From assembly GCA_964533785.1 (NCBI GenBank), contig CAZHNG010000256.1, positions 1 to 10,163 on the forward strand: a stretch of 10,163 nucleotides of DNA, in the 5' to 3' direction. A model generated the notes under the pieces. That model saw nothing but the letters and a program-made list of their open reading frames with translations, was not told the DNA's origin and ran no database searches. The DNA is from JANQRV01 sp964533785 (GTDB lineage Bacteria > Bacteroidota > Bacteroidia > Chitinophagales > Saprospiraceae). Made by a program: the position numbers and the translations under genes. Shown piece by piece: positions 1 to 5,472 of the stretch; positions within the stretch are counted from its first letter, which is position 1, and every line of letters begins with the position of its first letter.

Positions 1-60
1 ATCATTCTCCCTTTTTCATATCTTAAAGCCACTAATTTGTGACACACTCAAATCATATTT

Positions 61-687
61 ATGAAATTTAAATTTCTTCCTTTAGTTTTAGTAACAATTT
101 ACCTGATTTCATCATTTTCTCTTTTGGCTCAGAAAGAGCGCGACTATATCAAAGAGATCAATAGTTATTTGAATGGCCAAACTGAGGTTTCGGTAGTAAA
201 TGGGCGAATCGATATTTTGACGAATAATTATGCAATTGAAGTGGAATTTGCTGATAAATGGAAGAACTCAATTGGGCAGGCTTTGTGGTATGGACTACAA
301 AAGAACTGTAAAAGCGGTATTGTTTTAGTTCTGCGTGAAAATTCAGAATGGAAATATGTTAACATGTTAAATTCAGCTTTAACCTATGCCGAAATTGATG
401 ATAAGATCAAAGTCTGGATTTGGCCAAATGATTTTGTAAAGGAAAAAAGCCATGTAATTCCTTCTTCTTATGATGTTAGTGATAAGACTCCATCAATCTC
501 CAAAAAAGTCAATTATGGAAATAGCATTGTCCACCCTAAACAATCAAGTGTCTCATTTGAGCAGTCTTATTGGCTAACAGTTTCAAGCGGAGTAAGACAT
601 AATAAAACTTGTGGATATTTTAACGACACAAAAGGCAGGTATTGCAATAAGAACGAAGGTCGTGCATGTAAAAAGTGTGGTGGTTAA
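61..687 (+). CDS. Secreted protein with PD-(D/E)XK-like core and Cys-rich tail
   Basis: The 208-residue product begins with a signal peptide: Lys at 2 and 4, a hydrophobic run at about 5-22, and a probable cleavage after A23 (LLA|Q). Residues 27-125 form a compact alpha/beta core in which D51 (GRIDIL) is followed by a strand with E60 and E62 (AIEVEF), K66-W67 and IGQALWY (71-77). That order resembles the PD-(D/E)XK nuclease fold, although the usual E-x-K is E-x-E here and K66 might replace the lysine. The middle (about 127-165) is low-complexity, rich in Ser and Lys. The tail has YWLTVSSGVRHN and then H180, C184, C195, C203 and C206, a likely metal-binding knuckle ending in CKKCGG. I recognise this arrangement from uncharacterised bacterial secreted proteins but know no assigned activity. 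It ends 4 nt from the convergent neighbouring gene. A periplasmic or exported nuclease is an inference; a structural or binding role is possible. No clear promoter is seen in the 60 bases upstream. Confidence 0.8.
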   Translation: MKFKFLPLVLVTIYLISSFSLLAQKERDYIKEINSYLNGQTEVSVVNGRIDILTNNYAIEVEFADKWKNSIGQALWYGLQKNCKSGIVLVLRENSEWKYVNMLNSALTYAEIDDKIKVWIWPNDFVKEKSHVIPSSYDVSDKTPSISKKVNYGNSIVHPKQSSVSFEQSYWLTVSSGVRHNKTCGYFNDTKGRYCNKNEGRACKKCGG

Positions 688-691
688 TTGG

Positions 692-1096
692 CTATTTCAC
701 CTCGATAGGTTGATAGCTTTCCATAGCAGCCAATATAGCGCGTTTTAAGCCCTCAAAATCGAATTCCTTAACCTGAGTCGAGTATTTACCTAAAAGCCCA
801 AACAACCCATCTAAAAGCCGTCTAACGCCATCTATACGGTTGCTGTTTTTGATGGCTTCGTAGCTGACAATGGCACTGCCGGAAATGAGTCCCTTATCCG
901 CGTCGTAGAAATCCTCGGCGGGGTGTAATTTCGACGGTTTGCTAAGCACGATTGCTTCAAAAATGATCTTCTTTACCCCTTCTCCGAAATCGCTTAGGCG
1001 GATTTTTTCGTATAATATTTCGTTAATATCCAACAATTCCAGAAGGCCTTCCAGATCCGTTGTTGCCGTAATGAATATTTCTTTCTTAGGATTCAT
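692..1096 (-). CDS. Hypothetical protein, last gene of three-gene operon
   Basis: I do not recognise this 134-residue protein. It has no signal peptide or membrane segment and is probably cytoplasmic. It is acidic and mostly helical: an N-terminal part with TTDLEGLLELLDINEI, a central segment KLHPAEDFYDADKGLISGSA (about 56-75), and a C-terminal helical half containing VRRLLDGLFGLLGKY and LKRAILAAMESY. Its ATG follows the stop codon of the upstream gene directly (TAGATG), so the two are almost certainly translated from one message, and possibly coupled. The gene ends 4 nt from the convergent secreted-protein gene, with no terminator visible between them. Its position with a membrane protein and a membrane-anchored GIY-YIG-like protein suggests a shared job, but nothing in this chain shows a catalytic motif. 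Confidence 0.78.
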   Translation of the reverse strand: MNPKKEIFITATTDLEGLLELLDINEILYEKIRLSDFGEGVKKIIFEAIVLSKPSKLHPAEDFYDADKGLISGSAIVSYEAIKNSNRIDGVRRLLDGLFGLLGKYSTQVKEFDFEGLKRAILAAMESYQPIEVK

Positions 1097-1651
1097 CTAA
1101 TTCATTTTGTTAATATTATAAGGCGGTATAACCAGTTTAGCTTCCGGCTTTAGTGATTCCTCCAGGTATTTATATCCGTTGATCAACTTCAACTCCATGT
1201 TGTGGCACTGGTCTCTGGTCCCAGTGAAATTGACCAATTTACTCACCTCGTGTTCATCCAGAAAGCTTCGGGAGTACCGGGCATCTCCGAGGCAGGTATA
1301 GCCGATATAAAATATCTCGCCCTTTTTCAAAGTTACGAAAGAAATGCCTGGCGGGCAACTACGGCAAAGGCGTTTACCATCCACTAAGGCGACAAGGAAA
1401 TACTGCTCACAATCTTCGTGTTTGTCATCGATCTTTTTTTGAACGGCCTGGTATTCCTCCAGTTCTTCGGGAGTTAAACTTTGCTCTATGTCTTCCACCG
1501 TTATTTTTTTAAACAGTAATGCCACCGTCACCACAATCCCGACAAAGATGAGGGGCCACCACCAAAAGGGAGGTTGTGAGTTGGATGCTATCGGCTCATC
1601 GGTGGAAATTTCTATTGGTTGCTGTTCTGCTGGAGTGATTACGATTTTCAT
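1097..1651 (-). CDS. Membrane-anchored protein with GIY-YIG-like domain
   Basis: The 184-residue product has a short acidic N-terminus, one transmembrane helix (about 29-47, starting FWWWPLIF) followed by KK, and then a charged helical linker (50-80). The positive-inside rule places the C-terminal domain in the cytoplasm. That domain carries GIS at 102-104, exactly ten residues, then YIG at 115-117, T119, R125 and E153, and ends with PPYN (176-179). The order and spacing match the GIY-YIG nuclease fold (GIY-x10-YIG, then Arg and Glu), with Ser in place of the first motif Tyr. C96 and C99 (CRSC) precede the domain. GIY-YIG domains cut DNA as single-domain nucleases; loss of the GIY tyrosine could mean reduced activity, so the fold call is better supported than catalysis. 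Related Bacteroidota proteins I recall carry a similar G-E-x-[FY]-Y-x-G block and have no named function. The ATG lies 2 nt after the stop of the upstream membrane-protein gene. Confidence 0.82.
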   Translation of the reverse strand: MKIVITPAEQQPIEISTDEPIASNSQPPFWWWPLIFVGIVVTVALLFKKITVEDIEQSLTPEELEEYQAVQKKIDDKHEDCEQYFLVALVDGKRLCRSCPPGISFVTLKKGEIFYIGYTCLGDARYSRSFLDEHEVSKLVNFTGTRDQCHNMELKLINGYKYLEESLKPEAKLVIPPYNINKMN

Positions 1652-1653
1652 AG

Positions 1654-2313
1654 TTATGGATGATTGATTGTTTTAGGGCTGGGCTTTTTATGAGCCACCA
1701 AAATTTCTGTATAAGAGAATAGAATGATTCCGATAAAGACAGGTAATGTAAGCTGAGTGAGTAAGACCGGGAGATCTGTGTAATAAAGGAAGTTGATCCA
1801 TACTTGTATAATGACGAAAAAATACACCACCCATTTTTTTGACCCGCTGTATGTCAAGTGGATAGCTGTTACCTCCGATGCAATTGCAAAACAATATGCC
1901 TGAAACCAATGATCAGACCCGCTTGCTTTTATCAGTAAGATGGCAACGTGATGTACCTGGATGGAGAATAAGACCATAAAGAAGGATAGAAACGCAACCG
2001 CACGCGATATGCTGAAGTCAGTCATAGTTTCCAGAAAGTCTACCAACTGATGCAGGAACCGTTTGTATTTTGGTTGTTGATTGCTAACGGCAATATGAGA
2101 GTTTAGTCCATAATCCAATGTCTTCATCCGACGTTGTATTTCATCTTTTACACGCTCATCCCCGGTTTTGAATCTATGTTCCAATAGCTTTCTGTATTCC
2201 TCACGGCTGATTTCACCTTTGGTATAATCAATGTCTAAACTTTCTAAAGCCCGTTGCAGGCCTTGGTGCGATTTGTAGATTCCAGTGAATATTTCTAATG
2301 TTTTGAAATTCAT
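1654..2313 (-). CDS. Four-helix integral membrane protein, first gene of operon
   Basis: This 219-residue protein has a cytoplasmic-looking, highly charged helical N-terminal region (1-100), including DYTKGEISREEYRKLLEHRF (29-48), a pattern like short-chain SHOCT-type helices. Four hydrophobic segments follow, at about 105-128, 137-156, 161-178 and 182-206, and then a basic tail (AHKKPSPK). E147 and H151 lie within the second helix and H121-H122 within the first, unusual polar residues for a membrane span. I recognise no family. It is the first gene of a tight operon (2-nt and 0-nt gaps to the next two) and starts about 20 nt downstream of a good Bacteroidota -7 element, divergent from a Cro/CI-type repressor gene. 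A membrane partner for the anchored GIY-YIG-like protein is a reasonable inference. The ATG at 2313 fits the promoter position. Confidence 0.82.
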   Translation of the reverse strand: MNFKTLEIFTGIYKSHQGLQRALESLDIDYTKGEISREEYRKLLEHRFKTGDERVKDEIQRRMKTLDYGLNSHIAVSNQQPKYKRFLHQLVDFLETMTDFSISRAVAFLSFFMVLFSIQVHHVAILLIKASGSDHWFQAYCFAIASEVTAIHLTYSGSKKWVVYFFVIIQVWINFLYYTDLPVLLTQLTLPVFIGIILFSYTEILVAHKKPSPKTINHP

Positions 2314-2333
2314 TTAATGAATGATTAACGATT

Positions 2334-2364
2334 CAAAAATAAGATAAAATTAAATATACTACAA
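2334..2364 (-). promoter_or_regulatory. Promoter of the three-gene membrane/GIY-YIG operon
   Basis: On the minus strand TTG (2364-2362) is followed by 20 bp and then TATTTTTG (2341-2334), a full match to the Bacteroidota -33/-7 consensus (TTG ... TAnnTTTG). The operon's first ATG is at 2313, leaving a short leader of about 15 nt. The -33 element lies inside the left copy of a direct repeat, so the repressor could control this promoter as well. Confidence 0.6.
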
Positions 2365-2398
2365 GTTTAATTGGTATAATTATACTGTACATAAGTTT
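2355..2398. repeat. Imperfect direct repeat in the divergent promoter region
   Basis: TATACTACAAGTTT (2355-2368) recurs as TATACTGTACATAAGTTT (2381-2398), the same blocks (TATACT, ACA, AGTTT) with small insertions. One copy overlaps the -33 region of the leftward promoter and the other covers the -7 of the rightward promoter, so each divergent promoter has one copy. They may be paired binding sites. Confidence 0.4.
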
Positions 2399-2399
2399 G
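2371..2399 (+). promoter_or_regulatory. Promoter of the Cro/CI-type repressor gene
   Basis: TTG (2371-2373), an 18-bp spacer and TAAGTTTG (2392-2399) match the Bacteroidota sigma-A consensus. Transcription would begin near 2406. This decides the start of the downstream gene: an in-frame TTG codon at 2401 would be at or before the transcript start, whereas the ATG at 2437 leaves a normal leader of about 30 nt. Confidence 0.6.
2374..2385. promoter_or_regulatory. Perfect 12-bp palindrome, probable repressor operator
   Basis: GTATAATTATAC is its own reverse complement and fills most of the spacer between the -33 and -7 elements of the repressor promoter. It is followed at once by the smaller palindrome TGTACA (2386-2391). 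A dimeric HTH repressor bound here would block its own promoter, the usual autoregulation layout. Binding is inferred. Confidence 0.55.
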
Positions 2400-2436
2400 C
2401 TTGGCTTATACTCCCCATGGTTGTACCTTTATTGTT

Positions 2437-2667
2437 ATGACCAAGAGATACCACAGGGTGAAGGAGGTATTGGCCGAAAAGGGAGTAAGCCAATATCGTT
2501 TAGCAAAGGAGATTGACGTGACCTACAATGCTATAAATTCGATTTGTAATTACAAGGCTATTCCCCGAATTGATACACTTTTTAAGATTGCAGAAGCCTT
2601 AGGTGTAGATGTTTGTGAATTATTAGTTCAAAATTCCAAGAAACCGCAACCAGAAGATACCGATTAG
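2437..2667 (+). CDS. Cro/CI-type (XRE, HTH_3) transcriptional regulator
   Basis: The 76-residue product is essentially one HTH_3 domain: VKEVLAEKGVSQYRLAKEIDV (8-28) provides the scaffold and positioning helices, TYNAINSICNYK (29-40) the recognition helix, and IPRIDTLFKIAEALGVDVCELL (42-63) the packing helices, with a short acidic tail. It lacks a separate dimerisation or protease domain, as in small Cro-like or plasmid-type regulators. I chose the ATG at 2437 over an in-frame TTG at 2401 because the -7 box ends at 2399. The gene is divergent from a three-gene operon, with a 12-bp palindrome between the promoters, so it most likely represses itself and the operon. No signal-responsive domain is visible, so what would lift repression is unknown. 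The gene ends 23 nt from the convergent polymerase-like gene. Confidence 0.9.
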   Translation: MTKRYHRVKEVLAEKGVSQYRLAKEIDVTYNAINSICNYKAIPRIDTLFKIAEALGVDVCELLVQNSKKPQPEDTD

Positions 2668-2675
2668 AATTACAC

Positions 2676-2687
2676 ATAATTAATTAT
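2676..2687. repeat. AT-only palindrome between convergent genes
   Basis: ATAATTAATTAT is a perfect 12-bp palindrome in the 23-nt gap between two convergent stop codons. It has no GC stem and no separate T-run, so it is a poor intrinsic terminator; it may be chance in AT-rich DNA. Confidence 0.25.
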
Positions 2688-2690
2688 CAG

Positions 2691-4283
2691 CTAATCCAAC
2701 GACCAAGGTTGAGGTTCTCGCAATGAAAAATTAGGCTTTCCGTCATCGTCCTCCCCCAGAATATTTAGTAGTTCTTCGTACACAATTGCGTACACCGCAT
2801 CTTTCTCGTTCTCTTTTGCCAAAATGCTATCATGTTTTGAGAGTACAGTGTATCCTTCTTCGTACAACCTTTTCAAAATTCGGTCTATAAAAATCTCTGC
2901 CTCGATTCTCTGGAGTATGATCGGTAAGAAATCGTTGCCAGCTCTATAATCGCTCTTACCAGTCCTCTTTTTAAATTCTTGTAAGTACGGATTAGTAGTT
3001 GTTGCAAATTCTTGTTCCATTGCTCTCTTGAATCCATTAACCCATTTGATTACATTAGGAAACTTATACTGAAATAGCTCGAAAACTTTTCCGTGGTTTT
3101 GATCGTACTTTCCAAATAAGAGCTTGAATAGCTCTTGCTTTATCTGATTTCTCTGGCCTCTATTTCCGTATAATGCTATCGATAATTCTTCATACAGTTG
3201 ACCACCAGCTGCATAGCCAATAAATTGGATAACATCCTCTGGTAATTCTGCATTTGGATCAAAGTGGGAAAACAACTTATGGGGAAAAGTTGTATCGGTA
3301 ATGCAGTTTATAATGTCTGATACTGTAATGGGGCCTTGTAATAGGCCCTGGAATATTGTAGTATAGATTATATCAGTATTACCTATAATTCCTGCCAATA
3401 GGCAGAATTGGCTATTCTTAAGATCTATTTCAAATAGAGTTTCACCGTCTAGTCTTAAATAAGGATAGAATAGCTTAGGAAAGTTTGTCAATTCGTGATC
3501 CATCCTGTTGTTGGTGGTGTTGCGGTTGGGGTATCTTCTAGATGATTTCATATTTGCTATTTCCTCTAATTGATTGTAATACCTGAATTTCAATTCTTCA
3601 TCTTTATACTTAATGAAATGTTCCTCATCTTGGTAGGCATGTACTTCGGAAGGTATTACTTCCTTCCTACCTTTACGAAAGTATTGAAGGTTACCGTTTG
3701 GCATTATCTTTGGTTGGTATCCCTCTGCTTTTTGCCTAATATCACTGCTGTGCCGTTGGATTATTACTTCTGGTGAAAGCCCATTAATTATTGTAAGGCT
3801 TTGAAGAATAGCATGCGTTCTTTCTTGCAATAAACCTTGCTCCATTTGTTTCGGCGGATCGGTAACGTAATACCAAACAAGTTTTAGGTCACTATCTAAT
3901 AGCCTTGGATTAATGCGGTACCTCTTGGCCTCCCGATCGGTTTTATAGGCACATCCATCGGGATAAACATATTCTTCCAGTACCCCGATTTGTGTCAAAT
4001 AGCCCCATATCCAGTACTTGCGGTTGCCGCCTACTACTTTTCGTTTATAACCATTGGCATAATGGTGATATTGATATCGATCAATTTCTTCCTGCCGACA
4101 CTTGTTGAGAATTCTTACGATTATTTTGAACGCGGTGTCCTTGACTAAAGGGCCATAATTTCCAGGGTGCCTGCTCTCCAAAACATCTTTATTAAATTCC
4201 CGATTGATTATTTTCACAATTGCTATAGGGATCTTTGCCCGACTTTGATATGTCTTGCACCCATTCACTTTTTTCCTTTTCAT
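2691..4283 (-). CDS. Stand-alone family A-like polymerase palm protein, putative element replication protein
   Basis: Numbering is from the ATG at 4283 (530 residues). An in-frame TTG at 4298 would add five residues; I prefer the ATG because GGAAAT lies at Shine-Dalgarno-like distance before it. Residues about 15-130 are basic and contain YWIWGYLTQIGVLEE and AKRYRINPRLL, like a winged-helix DNA-binding region. NNRMDHELTNFPKLF (258-272) leads into motif A, EIDLKNSQF, with D287. Residues 378-391 read R-x3-K-x3-F-x3-FG (R378, K382, F386, F390, G391), the exact spacing of the family A O-helix. LQRIEAEIF (457-465) is followed by KHDSI, with H484-D485 as motif C. Both metal-binding aspartates are therefore present. 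No exonuclease domain is visible and the protein is far shorter than Pol I. Motif C is HDS, as in T7-like RNA polymerases, rather than HDE. It follows an excisionase-like gene by 17 nt. A replication or priming role for the element is inferred; substrate (dNTP or rNTP) is unknown. Confidence 0.78.
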   Translation of the reverse strand: MKRKKVNGCKTYQSRAKIPIAIVKIINREFNKDVLESRHPGNYGPLVKDTAFKIIVRILNKCRQEEIDRYQYHHYANGYKRKVVGGNRKYWIWGYLTQIGVLEEYVYPDGCAYKTDREAKRYRINPRLLDSDLKLVWYYVTDPPKQMEQGLLQERTHAILQSLTIINGLSPEVIIQRHSSDIRQKAEGYQPKIMPNGNLQYFRKGRKEVIPSEVHAYQDEEHFIKYKDEELKFRYYNQLEEIANMKSSRRYPNRNTTNNRMDHELTNFPKLFYPYLRLDGETLFEIDLKNSQFCLLAGIIGNTDIIYTTIFQGLLQGPITVSDIINCITDTTFPHKLFSHFDPNAELPEDVIQFIGYAAGGQLYEELSIALYGNRGQRNQIKQELFKLLFGKYDQNHGKVFELFQYKFPNVIKWVNGFKRAMEQEFATTTNPYLQEFKKRTGKSDYRAGNDFLPIILQRIEAEIFIDRILKRLYEEGYTVLSKHDSILAKENEKDAVYAIVYEELLNILGEDDDGKPNFSLREPQPWSLD

Positions 4284-4300
4284 TGCAGCTATTTCCAATG

Positions 4301-4558
4301 TTAGAATAGGTGTTCCACTTGCTGTAAGGCTTGTAGCAACTCAGACTTTTTATAGTAGGTGCGGGAACCTAGCTTATAGGCTTTCAGGATGCCCTGATTA
4401 GTATATTTTATCCGGGTAACGTTGGAGACTTTAAGAAACTCTTCGGTTTGCTTGCAGGTAAGTAATTCTTCCTTTTGACCTGATCCTTGGATTTCGCCTA
4501 ATACAAATTGGGCCACAACTTTGGCTAACTCTTCTATTTCTATTGAGGACAAAAACAT
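4301..4558 (-). CDS. Excisionase-like MerR/HTH_17 small DNA-binding protein
   Basis: The 85-residue product has an amphipathic N-terminal helix (5-24, IEIEELAKVVAQFVLGEI) that may mediate oligomerisation, then a MerR-like winged-helix domain (about 31-78): LLTCKQTEEFLKVSNVTRIKY is the HTH and GILKAYKLGSRTYYKKSEL the wing with the typical G-x-R-x-[YF] turn. Small proteins of this type are common in Bacteroidota integrative elements and plasmids, acting as recombination directionality factors or as replication accessory proteins. It lies 17 nt upstream of the polymerase-like gene on the same strand, likely co-transcribed. A cluster of GTGGGG half-sites lies 51-76 bp before its start and could be its binding site. 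Whether it is an excisionase or a replication/transcription factor cannot be told from sequence. Confidence 0.85.
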   Translation of the reverse strand: MFLSSIEIEELAKVVAQFVLGEIQGSGQKEELLTCKQTEEFLKVSNVTRIKYTNQGILKAYKLGSRTYYKKSELLQALQQVEHLF

Positions 4559-4608
4559 ACGCTCTGTACTTTTAATTTACTTTAATTAAAACAGAGGCAA
4601 AGAAATTG

Positions 4609-4634
4609 GTGGGGTTTTAGTGGGGCTACCCCAC
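4609..4634. promoter_or_regulatory. GTGGGG inverted repeat with an extra direct half-site
   Basis: GTGGGG occurs at 4609-4614 and again at 4620-4625, 11 bp apart (about one helical turn), and the second copy forms a perfect inverted repeat with CCCCAC at 4629-4634 around a 3-nt centre. The cluster starts one base after the stop of the 274-residue gene and precedes the excisionase-like gene. It lacks a T-run on the minus strand, so an operator or protein-binding site is likelier than a terminator. Confidence 0.4.
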
Positions 4635-4635
4635 T

Positions 4636-5460
4636 TTAAACTTTTTTTCGAGTTATTTTTAATTCCTTGATTTTATCCTCAGCTTCTTTTTGTGAGTTGC
4701 CTTTTAGGACGTATTTACCATCTTCCCATTTAACGTCGAGTAAAACATTTCTAAATTCTTTGTGGGTTATATCGGGACATATTTGGTGTAGTAGTCGGCT
4801 AAAAGCAGTTTTAAATTGAAAAAGCTCTTTTTTTCGGGGGTTATCGATAACGTTTTCCCAGTGATCGTTTAAGTAATCAATGATGCCAAGCTGAGATAGG
4901 AGCGCATAACGTGTTCTGTTCCCTTCCAAAGTCTCGATTTCTTCTTGTTCTATAGGCAAGTAATTCCCGGGGATTTGTTCATCTAATCCAACCGTGATTT
5001 TGTTTTGCTTTGGCTCAGAAATGGAAAAGTTGCGTTCTTCAAGCATTGACAAATTTAACTCCGTAGGGTCCAGCTTCTCTATATCTTTGGTTGTGGTTTG
5101 TATGAAAATTTCGACTTGGTTGTATAGAAAGTCGTTAAAGTAGGATCTGTTATGTTCATCATACTTGTCGAGATAGTCTAAAACGACGGCGATCCTTTTA
5201 AGAATTTGATCATAGATCGCAGTTATTCCTGTCGAAGGCCCTTGCTCTACATCCTCCCAATATGGAAAAGCAATATATCGCTGAGCGGTGTTGAGAAATC
5301 TCTTTTTAGGAAAGCCGTTTTCCACCCAATAATCAAATTCTTGTTCAAAAGTCATGAAGAAATTTGAGGTGAACTCAATCTCTTGTGCGTTCTTTTTTTC
5401 CATTAATTCTTTGCAGATAGCAAAAGGAATGACCTCAAAATTTTTAGGTATCAGCAACAT
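4636..5460 (-). CDS. Hypothetical protein linked to the integrase
   Basis: I do not recognise a named family for this 274-residue protein. It has no signal peptide or membrane helix. It is acidic and mainly helical in the first half (35-125, containing FEQEFDYWVENGFPKKRFL and a long helical stretch to about 121), has a Ser/Glu-rich linker (130-180), and then RYALLSQLGIIDYLNDHWENV (184-204) and LFQFKTAFSRLLHQI (213-227), and a basic C-terminus rich in Lys. The LGIIDYL-type segment recurs in uncharacterised proteins that sit beside Bacteroidota integrases. It starts 12 nt downstream of the integrase stop codon on the same strand, so the two are probably co-transcribed. An accessory role in recombination or element maintenance is inferred from position only. 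Confidence 0.78.
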   Translation of the reverse strand: MLLIPKNFEVIPFAICKELMEKKNAQEIEFTSNFFMTFEQEFDYWVENGFPKKRFLNTAQRYIAFPYWEDVEQGPSTGITAIYDQILKRIAVVLDYLDKYDEHNRSYFNDFLYNQVEIFIQTTTKDIEKLDPTELNLSMLEERNFSISEPKQNKITVGLDEQIPGNYLPIEQEEIETLEGNRTRYALLSQLGIIDYLNDHWENVIDNPRKKELFQFKTAFSRLLHQICPDITHKEFRNVLLDVKWEDGKYVLKGNSQKEAEDKIKELKITRKKV

Positions 5461-5472
5461 CTGGGAAATGGA

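Noticed and set aside
1..700. Distal attachment site (copy of the tRNA 3' end)
   Set aside because: I looked for the T-arm and acceptor sequence (GGCGGACTCGAACCGCC and GGTCGCG) in the left part and found no copy, so no left border is annotated.
1202..1387. 61-codon plus-strand frame
   Set aside because: It lies opposite the GIY-YIG-like domain coding region and has no recognisable features.
2401..2436. TTG start giving the repressor 12 extra residues
   Set aside because: The -7 box TAAGTTTG ends at 2399, so the transcript would start at or after this codon; the extra residues (AYTPHGCTFIV) also do not fit an HTH_3 domain.
3570..3776. Hydrophobic 68-codon frame on the plus strand
   Set aside because: It is antisense to the middle of the polymerase-like gene, with no promoter or start context of its own.
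4284..4298. TTG start for the polymerase-like gene
   Set aside because: It adds only five residues, has no ribosome-binding-like sequence before it, and the ATG at 4283 has GGAAAT at suitable distance.
4609..4634. Intrinsic terminator for the integrase operon
   Set aside because: The stem is only six pairs with a 3-nt loop and no T-run follows on the minus strand; the extra phased half-site fits a binding site better.
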